Positions 35,992 through 44,069 of a stretch of 64,000 nucleotides of DNA are shown here, piece by piece. Source of the stretch: Bacillota bacterium (GTDB taxonomy: Bacteria; Bacillota; Negativicutes; CTSoil-072). Under the pieces are notes generated by a model. The model had not been told where the DNA came from. It searched no databases and saw only the letters and a list, made by a program, of their open reading frames with translations. The stretch lies in NCBI GenBank assembly GCA_017889545.1, contig JAGFZV010000013.1, forward strand, positions 30,407 through 94,406, in the 5' to 3' direction. The translations under genes were made by a program, and so were the position numbers. The first letter of the stretch is position 1, and every line of letters starts with the position of its first letter.

Positions 35992-37839
35992 TTACTTTGT
36001 GTTGTTCTTTTCTATTAATTGCTTTAACTGGTTAATTTGATCTCTTAGTTGATTAATTTGGTCTTGCTGTTGTTGAACGGTGTGCAACAAGCTGATATCC
36101 GATTCAACCGCATTGTTTTTTAGTTTTCCAGGCCCGATTTTCCACGCTGCGCCGACGCGATACATTTTTTCGTTGCCGCTAAGAGCCATCCCGAAGTTAA
36201 TTGCTTTCGAATTGTTAATATAGTAATTATACCCTAAAGCGAAAGCTTGTTGGCCGCTGTAACTGCCTACGCCAACAAGAATTTGAGCCGGTTCTTTCGG
36301 ATCATACGGCAAGGGAGTTAAGCCACTGATTGCCGATGCCATTGCGCCAACCCGGCCTACTCGAGTGTCCAGATGATGCACGCTGGAAGTTAATGAATCG
36401 ATATTACTGTTAACCCCTGCAAAAGCAGCGTCTAACTGCCCCACATTTACAGCATCGGTCACAGCCGTTCCAGCCGCTACATTGGTGATTTGCCGTTCAT
36501 TGCCGCTTGATCCTACAGATACGGTATTTGCCCGATCCGCTACCGAATTTGCACCTAATGCCACACTGTTAATACCTGTAGCAGCAGAGCCTGTGCCAAT
36601 AGCAGTGGTGTTAGTTACTAACGCACTACCGCTAACTCCCGAAACAGCTCCTTGCCCAACAGCAAGGCTCCCTGAATTATAGGCCACACTATTCGCTCCA
36701 TATGCACTGCTATCATCGCCTGTGGCTTTGGAATTTACACCGGTTGCCGTGCTATCATAACCTGTGGCTTTGGAAATTGCGCCGATTGCGGTACTACCTC
36801 CGTTTGTGGCTTGAGAGTTATAACCAGTTGCTGTGCTGTATGAACTACTTGCTTGGGAGTCATAGCCGGTTGCCGTACTATATAAACTACCGGCTTTGGA
36901 ATTTGTACCGATAGCAGTGGTGTAAGTTGCTGATGCGTAGTTATATATTCCTGAAGCAGCTCCTGCCCCTACAGCAACGCTCCCTTGATTATAGGCCAAA
37001 CTATTTGTTCCATATGCACTGCTATCATTGGCGAATGCGCCGGCGCCAAAGCCATTTGCCGTACTATTGTCGCCGAAGGCTCTGGAATAGGCACCCGTTG
37101 CCGTGCTATAGCTTCCAGTAGCAGCAGAACTGACACCGATAGCAGTGGTGTCAATTACTGTTGTACTACCGTTAACGCCTGATACAGAGTTGGTTCCGAC
37201 CGCAAGGCTGCCGCCATTATAGGCTGCGCTGTTTACTCCATATGCAGCGCTATTACTCCCGATTGCTTGTGAACTTGAACCAAGTGCTGTACTATAATCG
37301 CCTGTGGCCTGGGAGCTATAACCCGTTGCCGTGCTGTAAATGCCTGTGGCAACAGAACTGGTACCGATAGCAGTAGTGTCAATTACTGTTGTACTGCCTT
37401 CAATACCGGAAACAGCGCTACTTCCGACAGCTACACTACCGGTATTATAGGCCCGGGCTTGAAAACCATAGGCATTGCTAAGTTCGCCATCAGCGAAGGC
37501 ATCGCAGCCGGTTGCCGTGCTGCCGTCGCCGTATGCTCTTGCCGATTGGCCGGTGGCCGTGCTGCTCATACCTCTGGCCCGTGCATCATAACCAACGGCC
37601 GTACTTGCAACGCCATAAGCAAGGGATCGATATCCGACAGCAGTACTTAATCCGGTCGTGTTGGTTGTGTACGTTCCTAAGGCTAGAGCCTGGTTACCTA
37701 CTGCCGTATTAGTGGGATCATTATTATCGTCAGAGCCATCAGCTCCTGTCGTATAAGACAGAACCGGCGTTATCGTTAAACTCATAACAAGAATAATAGT
37801 GAGCAATTTTCCTATAAGATGGATTACCGTATTTCTCAT
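35992..37839 (-). CDS. YadA-like trimeric autotransporter adhesin
   Basis: 615 residues. A signal peptide (about 1-28) is followed by a head of roughly 400 residues made of YadA-type 14-residue repeats (STATGYxSxA, SVAVGxxAVSG), a neck with DAVNVGQLDAAF, a short stalk, and the membrane anchor (AQILVGVGSYSGQQAFALGY to MYRVGAAWKIG). After the anchor a 45-residue tail forms a Gln/Leu heptad coiled coil (QDQINQLRDQINQLKQLI). In canonical YadA the barrel is the C-terminus, so this periplasmic tail is unusual. A c-di-GMP riboswitch precedes the gene. The presence of such a protein shows that the cell has an outer membrane. Confidence 0.93.
   Translation of the reverse strand: MRNTVIHLIGKLLTIILVMSLTITPVLSYTTGADGSDDNNDPTNTAVGNQALALGTYTTNTTGLSTAVGYRSLAYGVASTAVGYDARARGMSSTATGQSARAYGDGSTATGCDAFADGELSNAYGFQARAYNTGSVAVGSSAVSGIEGSTTVIDTTAIGTSSVATGIYSTATGYSSQATGDYSTALGSSSQAIGSNSAAYGVNSAAYNGGSLAVGTNSVSGVNGSTTVIDTTAIGVSSAATGSYSTATGAYSRAFGDNSTANGFGAGAFANDSSAYGTNSLAYNQGSVAVGAGAASGIYNYASATYTTAIGTNSKAGSLYSTATGYDSQASSSYSTATGYNSQATNGGSTAIGAISKATGYDSTATGVNSKATGDDSSAYGANSVAYNSGSLAVGQGAVSGVSGSALVTNTTAIGTGSAATGINSVALGANSVADRANTVSVGSSGNERQITNVAAGTAVTDAVNVGQLDAAFAGVNSNIDSLTSSVHHLDTRVGRVGAMASAISGLTPLPYDPKEPAQILVGVGSYSGQQAFALGYNYYINNSKAINFGMALSGNEKMYRVGAAWKIGPGKLKNNAVESDISLLHTVQQQQDQINQLRDQINQLKQLIEKNNTK
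36510..37700 (-). repeat. Internal tandem repeats of the adhesin head
   Basis: Degenerate 42-base units encode the 14-residue YadA head motif, and larger blocks of about 300 bases recur, each ending with a VSG..STTVIDTTAIG phrase (seen near 37140-37180 and 37380-37420). The repetition favours length variation by recombination. The repeats are protein-coding, not a CRISPR array. Confidence 0.85.
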
Positions 37840-37965
37840 CGTATTCCTCCATCATTCGTTATTTATGTGCTTTATTACTCGTTTAAAAAATTATTTGTTA
37901 GCTTGGAAGCTTAGGCGGCAGACCTACCCACTAGCTTTTCTCCCCCCCCTTCAAGCCGTATGAAA

Positions 37966-38085
37966 TAATAAAAAACTGCCAGTCATATACAATATATATG
38001 CAACCTGGCAGTCATCAACAAATGTTTTTAGACCCATGGCTTTGCGTCCCAATCTTTCGAATGGTTTGCCAATATTTACTTATAC
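37966..38085 (-). promoter_or_regulatory. c-di-GMP-I (GEMM-I) riboswitch upstream of the adhesin
   Basis: Minus-strand RNA from about 38085. The P2 domain (38038-38070) reads GGCAAACC, a GAAA tetraloop hairpin, then GGGACGCAAAGCC, which matches the well-known class I c-di-GMP aptamer almost base for base. The P3 domain (37975-38012) has CTGCCAGGTTGC, the tetraloop-receptor side, closed by CTGGCAG. Six T follow P3 directly, so P3 doubles as a possible terminator stem. The adhesin ATG lies about 125 bases downstream. Direction of control (on or off) cannot be read with certainty. Confidence 0.9.
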
Positions 38086-38203
38086 GTCACAATATTCTTC
38101 ATAAGTAAATTATTCCCTTCTCGAGTTATAACAACTATACAAATTAACTACAATTTTAAAGATATATTCTGTTATTGTTACCAACACTGTCACCAGGCAA
38201 TAT

Positions 38204-38230
38204 AAAAAAGAGCCTGCACCTCTGCAGACC
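38204..38230 (-). terminator. Terminator next to the degenerate tRNA-Thr end
   Basis: GCCTGCA (38212-38218) pairs with TGCAGAC (38223-38229) with one wobble; on the minus strand TTTTTT follows. It would end transcripts of the 38265 methyltransferase gene and mirrors the tRNA-fragment-plus-terminator arrangement at 40873. Confidence 0.7.
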
Positions 38231-38260
38231 CTTGATTATACTGTAGCCGATAATAGGATT
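38228..38260 (-). repeat. Degenerate copy of the tRNA-Thr 3' end (att-like direct repeat)
   Basis: 33 bases that match 40905-40937 at 31 positions, in the same orientation. The shared stretch contains the CCTATTATCGGC acceptor-side of a tRNA-Thr gene and the bases after it. The repeat then diverges (TTCGAACC replaced). With the copy at 40905 it brackets a 2.7-kb segment. Confidence 0.75.
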
Positions 38261-38264
38261 AGTC

Positions 38265-38918
38265 TCATGTCCTCCTGGATATTACTTGAAAAAGTTTCCG
38301 TGGCAAATCTCCTTCTTCAAATTCACCAATTTCATCAATTGCATATCCATTCGCTAACAACGTAATTTTTTCACGGTTAAAGAAATGAACAATAAATCCA
38401 TTGACCTCGTACATGTCTTCGCCTCTTAGAATTCCTGTTCCATAATGTTTGTCGTTGGTATTTCTAACTGTATATATGTTAACCCCATTAAGCTTTAATA
38501 CTCTTCTTATTTCGCTTGATAGAAATTGCAATTCTTGTGTAGTAAATGCCATGCAGTATAGCATATGTGAAAAACCCGCATCGAAAATTCCATTTTCAAA
38601 AGGAAGAGGGCTTCTTACATCATGTCTAATTGCAGTAATTAAATGCGATAGCCCCAGAAACTCCGCTTTTCTTTTTATTGCTTCAATACCAGCATCTGTG
38701 TAATCTAATACACTAATATGAAAACCATTGCGGGCAAAATAAATCGTATCTCTTCCTTGTCCTCCACCTAACTCAAGGATTTTATTAACACCATTTTTCT
38801 TGAAAAAATCTACTGCGTTTCTAGCAGGTTCACTAGGCTCTTCCCCAAACATATCATTATAATCAGCAAAAGTTTTTTCCCAATGCGAATGTTGGTTTTT
38901 CAAAACAGTATTCTTCAT
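38265..38918 (-). CDS. Class I SAM-dependent methyltransferase
   Basis: 217 residues from ATG 38918, with GGGGGC about 9 bases before it; the longer frame to 38975 overlaps the upstream gene. SAM-binding motif I is ILELGGGQGRDTIYFA near residue 48, motif II SVLDYTDAGIEA, and a motif IV-like GIFDAGFSHMLYCM follows. Such small methyltransferases act on diverse metabolites; nothing defines the substrate. It lies on the 2.7-kb islet between tRNA-Thr repeats. Confidence 0.85.
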   Translation of the reverse strand: MKNTVLKNQHSHWEKTFADYNDMFGEEPSEPARNAVDFFKKNGVNKILELGGGQGRDTIYFARNGFHISVLDYTDAGIEAIKRKAEFLGLSHLITAIRHDVRSPLPFENGIFDAGFSHMLYCMAFTTQELQFLSSEIRRVLKLNGVNIYTVRNTNDKHYGTGILRGEDMYEVNGFIVHFFNREKITLLANGYAIDEIGEFEEGDLPRKLFQVISRRT

Positions 38919-38971
38919 GAAAACATGCCCCCAAAAACAATTTGAACATCTTAAAAAATTCGCCAAGACAA

Positions 38972-39331
38972 TCACCTAGCCAAACCGATCCGCACTCCAT
39001 TTTTCGAATAAGCACTATAAGTGATGTAGTATTCACCTTCAATATATGAAATACGAGGATCTTCTACACCAAAAGCCTCATATTCTTTGAAAATCCCCTC
39101 TGTTGCTGGAGTAATAAAAGGTTTGTCATGGACTGTAAAAGAGTACCCATCGTTGCTTTCTGCTAATCCAATAATAGAGCGCCCTGTGTCGAGGTGAGAC
39201 CGAAATAACATGTAATATTTTCCGCGATATTTTGCCATTCCGGCATTATGTACAGTGTGGACGGAGTAAGGAGCATCTTCCTTGGTTAATATGGGGTTAC
39301 CCTTATAACGTTTTACAATAGATTCTTTCAT
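38972..39331 (-). pseudogene. Truncated GH130-type glycoside phosphorylase
   Basis: 119 residues that match the N-terminal third of GH130 beta-mannoside phosphorylases: RYKGNPILTKED, then HNAGMAKYRGKYYMLFRSH and the signature FGVEDPRISYIEGEYYITYSAYS near the end. Whole enzymes have about 300 or more residues; here the frame stops right after GVRIGLAR and no continuation is found in any frame. It is therefore a deletion remnant, although the start ATG 39331 still has a GGGGGC site. The break lies just before the methyltransferase gene. Confidence 0.75.
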
Positions 39332-39336
39332 TGATA

Positions 39337-39372
39337 TGCCCCCAATATTTATGTGACTCTATATTGGGGGCA
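39337..39372 (-). promoter_or_regulatory. 12-bp hairpin covering a ribosome-binding site
   Basis: TGCCCCCAATAT (39337-39348) is the exact complement of ATATTGGGGGCA (39361-39372). On the minus strand the 3' arm contains the GGGGGC Shine-Dalgarno of the GH130 remnant, 5 bases or so before its ATG. Folding would hide that site, as RNA thermometers or protein-bound leaders do. It might instead be a relic. Confidence 0.5.
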
Positions 39373-39421
39373 TTATACTATGCTGTCTGATTTAAATGGA
39401 CAATAATTTATTTTTTAAAAC

Positions 39422-39474
39422 AAAGTATTTATCAGAAACAATTTTTTCAAATAATTGTTTCTGATAAATACTTT
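39422..39474 (-). terminator. Strong hairpin/terminator after the GT9 gene
   Basis: A perfect 22-bp stem: 39422-39443 against 39453-39474 with a 9-base loop. U-rich flanks lie on both sides. It sits 60 bases after the stop of the GT9 gene and probably ends that transcript. Confidence 0.7.
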
Positions 39475-39536
39475 TTGTAGTGAAATGGCAAGAGATTTTG
39501 CACGGTCTATGTTCCTGCGCTTCCTTTACGCGACAG

Positions 39537-40586
39537 TCACTTGTCACGATCTCGGCTTTCAAGATGATATACTTTTTTGACTACTTCCTGAGGTGACACG
39601 TTTTTCATGCAATCTGCTTTACCAGTTGGGCACTTGTGTTTATGGCAAAAGGAACACCCTTGCTGGTTAAATACTGCGGCACTCCGGTCGCCTGGCGGTT
39701 TATAGTTTGCCGGATCGGTTGGCCCAAATATAGCGACCGTTGGCACGTTGAGCGCGGCAGCTATGTAGAGCGGTCCTGTGTCACCAGCAACAATAACAGA
39801 AGCCCGTTCCAACAGCGCCGCCATTTCGAGCAAGCTGGTCTGTCCGATTGCATTGATCACAGTCGCTTTGGCTTGTGCTTCGATTTCCAGTCCTACAGCA
39901 ATTTCTGATTTTCCGCCGCAGAGAATGATTTTAAAGTCGCTGGCAAGAAGCGAGGCTGTTATCGCGAAAAATTCTGACGGCCAGTTCTTAGAAGGCCAGG
40001 TGGTACCTGGCACCAGTACGACCACTTTCTCGCCGGGAATAACGTCCACCTGTTTAAGAAAGTCTGCTGCAAAACGTTTCGCACTATCCGGAACAACCAG
40101 TGTCATATCATTGTTGTTAGGGATAATCCCCAACGGCCCAAGCACACTGAGATACCGGTCCGTTATATGTCGGCACGTCGATTGACCTGTTTCTGTCATG
40201 AAGAGAGAGTTAAGTTCCCGTGCATCATATAAGCCAATGCGCCGCTCAACTTTCATCTTCTTGGCAATCACCCCCGTAAGAAAGAGCCCATGAACATCAA
40301 GGACTGCATAAAACTGCTTTGCCGACAACCTAGCTATTAAGTCTTGCCACATCGCCCACGCTTCCTTAAATTCACATCTCTTAAGGTGTTTTTCAAAGCG
40401 TTCTTTTGACCCGACAATATACTCATCCACATAGGGATTATATTTTATGAGATCCGCACAAACTTCGCCGACTAGCCAGGTTATTCTGCATTCCGGCCAG
40501 GCAGTCTTGAGGGCTCTAGCAACCGGTGTACAGTGCATCACATCACCAATTGAACTGAGTCTGATGATTAATACCTCTTTGATCAT
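39537..40586 (-). CDS. Glycosyltransferase family 9 (heptosyltransferase-like)
   Basis: 349 residues, GT-B fold. Resembles WaaF/WaaC-type heptosyltransferases for LPS core: N-terminal IIRLSSIGDVMHCTPVARALK, then VLVPGTTWPSKNWP, and IVAGDTGPLYIAAALNVPTVAIFGPTDP, which bears the nucleotide-sugar binding site. A C-terminal cluster CSFCHKHKCP..KADC could bind a metal. It supports an outer membrane with LPS. Located on the islet; AGGTGAAA precedes ATG 40586. Confidence 0.85.
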   Translation of the reverse strand: MIKEVLIIRLSSIGDVMHCTPVARALKTAWPECRITWLVGEVCADLIKYNPYVDEYIVGSKERFEKHLKRCEFKEAWAMWQDLIARLSAKQFYAVLDVHGLFLTGVIAKKMKVERRIGLYDARELNSLFMTETGQSTCRHITDRYLSVLGPLGIIPNNNDMTLVVPDSAKRFAADFLKQVDVIPGEKVVVLVPGTTWPSKNWPSEFFAITASLLASDFKIILCGGKSEIAVGLEIEAQAKATVINAIGQTSLLEMAALLERASVIVAGDTGPLYIAAALNVPTVAIFGPTDPANYKPPGDRSAAVFNQQGCSFCHKHKCPTGKADCMKNVSPQEVVKKVYHLESRDRDK

Positions 40587-40872
40587 CTATTTCACCTATT
40601 TTAAAATTAGTACTGCTTTTCCGTTAAGCTGTTGATCTTATTAAACTATAGTATATCAGAAACAGCCGTTCTTCACAATTGGTGGGAATTATGTTGATAT
40701 GACCAGGCCGCACCGGATTTATCCGGATTGTTCTGGCAGCTTTTTTTAGATAGAGAAAGAAACTGGATTGTCAACAGTAAACTAGACAATTTTTTTAAGG
40801 TGTTCAAAAGAGGATAGGTTACACTAAACTGGACAGAAAAGATAAGGCCATGTAGCATAAAAATAGCATAAA

Positions 40873-40910
40873 TAATTAAAAAAGGGTTCTAGCTAATAGC
40901 TAGAACCCTT
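40873..40910 (-). terminator. Terminator after the tRNA-Thr fragment
   Basis: A near-perfect palindrome (40882-40895 with 40897-40910, starting AAGGGTTCTAGCTA) followed on the minus strand by TTTTTTAATTATTTA. It is the terminator of the former tRNA-Thr gene. Confidence 0.75.
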
Positions 40911-40918
40911 GATTTTAC

Positions 40919-40964
40919 TGGAGCCGATAATAGGATTCGAACCTACGACCCTCTCATTACGAAA
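40919..40964 (-). other. tRNA-Thr(CGU) 3' fragment (integration site end)
   Basis: On the minus strand the sequence runs from an anticodon loop TTCGTAA through GGGTC, a T-arm (GTAGGTTCGAATCCTAT) and the acceptor TATCGGC to TCCA. The 5' half of a tRNA is absent; the upstream bases do not pair with the anticodon stem. This is the typical scar of a tyrosine recombinase crossing over in the anticodon loop. The element should lie to the right of it. Confidence 0.75.
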
Positions 40965-41080
40965 GGCAAGGGGCAAGAAGATGTATCTTCCTAATCAACC
41001 ATAATGCCTTGATATGATTGACATTGCTCGATTTCCCATTTGTTGTAATTTGCTTAAATTTGCGTTGGTTTATATAGGGA

Positions 41081-41102
41081 AAGGCGCAAATAAGGCGCGA
41101 AT
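41081..41102. repeat. Tandem 11-bp repeats near the tRNA-Thr end
   Basis: AAGGCGCAAAT (41081-41091) is followed directly by AAGGCGCGAAT (41092-41102). Short direct repeats 120 bases inside an element end are typical of integrase arm-binding sites. The function is inferred. Confidence 0.4.
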
Positions 41103-41156
41103 ATTTCATAATCATATTTCCGTGAGATCTTTTAAATATAAATCTTTAACAGTGAT

Positions 41157-43838
41157 TTATTCAGACTTTATTACTAGCCAGTAAGTTTTTTTCTTTGTAT
41201 CATAGGCGGGATCTAGTTCATAAGGAAGATTTCGCTCAGATAAACATTCTCGAATGTTATTAGCTCCATAATCATCGCCTTTATCTTGTTTGCGTTTACC
41301 AAAGGCTTTCTTATAATATGTTGTAAACGAAGCTCGAAATTCTTTCTGTGTATCATCACATAAACCTTTTTCCCTAAGAAAAGTATTCTTCAGTTCACCT
41401 CCCGCTTCCTGAACCTCGGTATATTCATTTCTTAAAATAGCATGCTTCTCAAGAAGTTCGTGTAATAACTTTATATTTTCTTCTTTTTCAGCTGCAAGAT
41501 TTTTTTGGCCTTGAGTGCGATAATAATTGGCCTCATCAAAATCGTTTAGGCGTTCAAGCCAAGATAATTGCTCTTTAATGATATTAAGTTCTTGAGTATT
41601 GTTACTAGTCTCAGCACCATCTTCAGTCTTAATATCATATTTTACAGTATGATGATTGAATAATAGGCGATATTTCTGTTGCTGCCCAATCAATTCTTCT
41701 AATTTGGATTCGTTGAAAGAATGGTCTTCTTTCATTTTATTTCTAATAGCATTTATTTTGTTTGAAAAGAAAAGATATTTCTTCAAATATGAATACTCTG
41801 TGGCAGAAATGTCTTTTTGTGGTTCTTCACTGGTTACATTTGAAATATATATAAGTTTATTGATTTCTTCCTGTAATTCATCGGATGTAAAATTATCACA
41901 TTTTTCATCAATGAAACGATCTGTTGCAAGAGGAGGTATAGTATCTAGTATGGCAGGAATATATCCAGCTTCGTTTGCACCACGTAAATACGCAAGTGTT
42001 TTTAGTATATCTGGATCTTCTGAAATGTTGCTTGGAAATAATCGTAGAATTTGATGCAACAAGTCTTGTTTGTCGTCTTGTAAGATATCTTTTAAAATTG
42101 TCCTCACAGTATCGTGCTCATCAGAACTTAATTCTACATTAACCATTGAAGGATTGATTTTTGATATGATATTTTTTAAAAAAGCAATATCGTATCGTAA
42201 TTTCACTTTAGCTAATGAATTATATGTTAAAGTCTCATCCGAATCAATAGCCAAAATGCTAGTTAATGCATGTTTCGATCTCAATTTACTTTCATGAATT
42301 TGTTTTTTTTGACGAGGACTGCAGTAGGAGAAATCTAGCAGTTCTATTAGTTTTCGTTGTTGCTTTTTTAATAAATTTTGGATTTGGTTTGAATTATAAA
42401 TAGCTAAATATAATGTTATTTTTCCATTGGATTTTTCAGTGGATTTCTTCTCATCTATCGAGTCTTTCTGAACACGAGCTCTTCCTAGCATTTGTAAAAA
42501 TTGAACTCGGTTAAAGTTTAAAATTGCAATGTTTTTAACAGAAGCATCCTGAATATTAATGCCATTGTCTAGTACTGCGGTTGAAATTAATACATTTTGA
42601 GCAAAAGATTCTGTTTCTATAATTTGAGAGTAACCTTTGCCATCATCTTTATTAGAAATTTTTGATTCAGCAGAGACAAAAATGGCTTCTATTTTTTCAT
42701 TCGCATTGATCTCTTTGGCTAGTTCCTTACCATCTTCTTTATTGGTAACAAAAACGACCCATTTGCTCTTGGGGTTAATAATTAAACTTTCTAAAATGAT
42801 TTCTAAGAGAACCTGCGAAGCAGGCGTTAATGTATCGGTTTTTTCTGTTTGATCTGGTACTGAAAAATATTTTATATTGAGATAATCATAATTTCTTAAT
42901 GTATCGTAAATCCAGGCGCATTTATCGTTATGAAGCTCATAACTTTTAATGTCGGCATATGATTCTAATAATGTATAATCGTCTTCTGGTTTGTATATTG
43001 TGAATTTAAACCCATTAGCGAAAAAGTTATAATCGTATTTACCGTATTGAATATTGGATACATACGCTTCGTAGTAGTTATCTAAGGCTAGAGATAATTT
43101 TCTTTTTAAAAAAAACGGAAGAGATCTTGGGCTAAATCTAGCTATAGGCTTCCCAAAATCATCGTATCTTGATACATAATCATTTACTTTTCCACATGAA
43201 ACTTCTTTTTTTATAATTTGCGTAATGATTTCGTCAGGGGTCGCTGACATGTAAATACGGATAGAATTTCTGAATTTATCAATAATAGTATCAAGGATTT
43301 TTTCTGTCTTCTCATTGAATTCAGCATCAGAGATAAAGAAATGACATTCATCTATAATAACAAAGTCATAGGTATTTTCTAATATTTTATTGCCCAAAAG
43401 ACTTTGGTATGAACAAACGATTATATTTCCAAAGTCTTCAAATTTGTCAAGGCCAATATCTGTGTATTCTCTTAATTTAGCCACATACTTTATATCAGAT
43501 CGGCCTGTATAATAATCAATAGTTTCAGCAATTAACAATTTTGTTTGGCGGTTTAAAGCCGTCCTATTGCTAAGTATTAATATTTTCCTTTCGGGAATAG
43601 TGTTTCTTGATTTCAAAAAATTGGGAATTAATACTTCCCGAATGAACGTATTTTTACCGAAACCTGTTTGTGCTGAGATGAAAACAGGCACTTTAGGTGT
43701 CCACTTATATAGCCAATCATCACCAAGGACATCGGAAATTTTTTCACTATCTGAAATTTGATAATAAGTGTGTGGTAAATAATTACAAGGAGAGTCTTTG
43801 TCGGCGCTTGGTCTATCAACATATGGAATTGGTTTCAT
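41157..43838 (-). CDS. Large superfamily 2 helicase-like protein of the mobile region
   Basis: 893 residues. Helicase motif I AQTGFGKNTF near residue 56, DEAD-like motif II IIDECHFF near 160, motif III SATPDE near 198, and motif VI QMLGRARVQ near 450. After about residue 500 follow some 390 residues with no domain I recognise, rich in Lys/Glu and with coiled-coil stretches (about 650-800). The Walker A has an unusual Asn after GK. It is monocistronic: AGAGGT precedes ATG 43838. Phage-defence or element-maintenance roles are possible; no partner nuclease is adjacent. Confidence 0.75.
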   Translation of the reverse strand: MKPIPYVDRPSADKDSPCNYLPHTYYQISDSEKISDVLGDDWLYKWTPKVPVFISAQTGFGKNTFIREVLIPNFLKSRNTIPERKILILSNRTALNRQTKLLIAETIDYYTGRSDIKYVAKLREYTDIGLDKFEDFGNIIVCSYQSLLGNKILENTYDFVIIDECHFFISDAEFNEKTEKILDTIIDKFRNSIRIYMSATPDEIITQIIKKEVSCGKVNDYVSRYDDFGKPIARFSPRSLPFFLKRKLSLALDNYYEAYVSNIQYGKYDYNFFANGFKFTIYKPEDDYTLLESYADIKSYELHNDKCAWIYDTLRNYDYLNIKYFSVPDQTEKTDTLTPASQVLLEIILESLIINPKSKWVVFVTNKEDGKELAKEINANEKIEAIFVSAESKISNKDDGKGYSQIIETESFAQNVLISTAVLDNGINIQDASVKNIAILNFNRVQFLQMLGRARVQKDSIDEKKSTEKSNGKITLYLAIYNSNQIQNLLKKQQRKLIELLDFSYCSPRQKKQIHESKLRSKHALTSILAIDSDETLTYNSLAKVKLRYDIAFLKNIISKINPSMVNVELSSDEHDTVRTILKDILQDDKQDLLHQILRLFPSNISEDPDILKTLAYLRGANEAGYIPAILDTIPPLATDRFIDEKCDNFTSDELQEEINKLIYISNVTSEEPQKDISATEYSYLKKYLFFSNKINAIRNKMKEDHSFNESKLEELIGQQQKYRLLFNHHTVKYDIKTEDGAETSNNTQELNIIKEQLSWLERLNDFDEANYYRTQGQKNLAAEKEENIKLLHELLEKHAILRNEYTEVQEAGGELKNTFLREKGLCDDTQKEFRASFTTYYKKAFGKRKQDKGDDYGANNIRECLSERNLPYELDPAYDTKKKTYWLVIKSE

Positions 43839-43936
43839 CTTTATACCTCTATTTCGTTAAGTATATTTATTACTATTCTCCATATAAATAACAGTTCCTA
43901 CTGTAAAAAGAATATCCAATTAATTAACAGAATACA

Positions 43937-43976
43937 AGATATGAGGGCTTGGCGTAATTGCCAAGCCCTCATATCT
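43937..43976. repeat. Perfect 17-bp inverted repeat between integrase and helicase genes
   Basis: AGATATGAGGGCTTGGC (43937-43953) pairs exactly with 43960-43976 around a 6-base loop. No T-run follows on either strand, so it is a doubtful terminator. It may bind a protein or stop transcription of the integrase gene with help. Confidence 0.55.
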
Positions 43977-44069
43977 ACCAGATTGCTATGATACAACACA
44001 TCCCAACACTCTGATTAATAATTCCCCATGATTTGCCGAAAATATACGCAGTAGCTTTACGAAATTTTC

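Noticed and set aside
36510..37700. CRISPR-like periodic repeats
   Set aside because: Repeats lie in frame in the adhesin head, with degenerate units and no unique spacers.
40740..40860. Possible remnant of an IS3-type insertion end (phrases AAACTAGACA and AAACTGGACAG)
   Set aside because: The resemblance is short and no transposase frame or matching repeat is found. I only note it. The 40587-41156 gap otherwise holds the tRNA-Thr fragment, its terminator and repeats.
40919..40990. An intact tRNA-Thr gene
   Set aside because: The bases upstream of the anticodon loop do not pair and no D-arm or 5' acceptor is present; only the 3' part remains.
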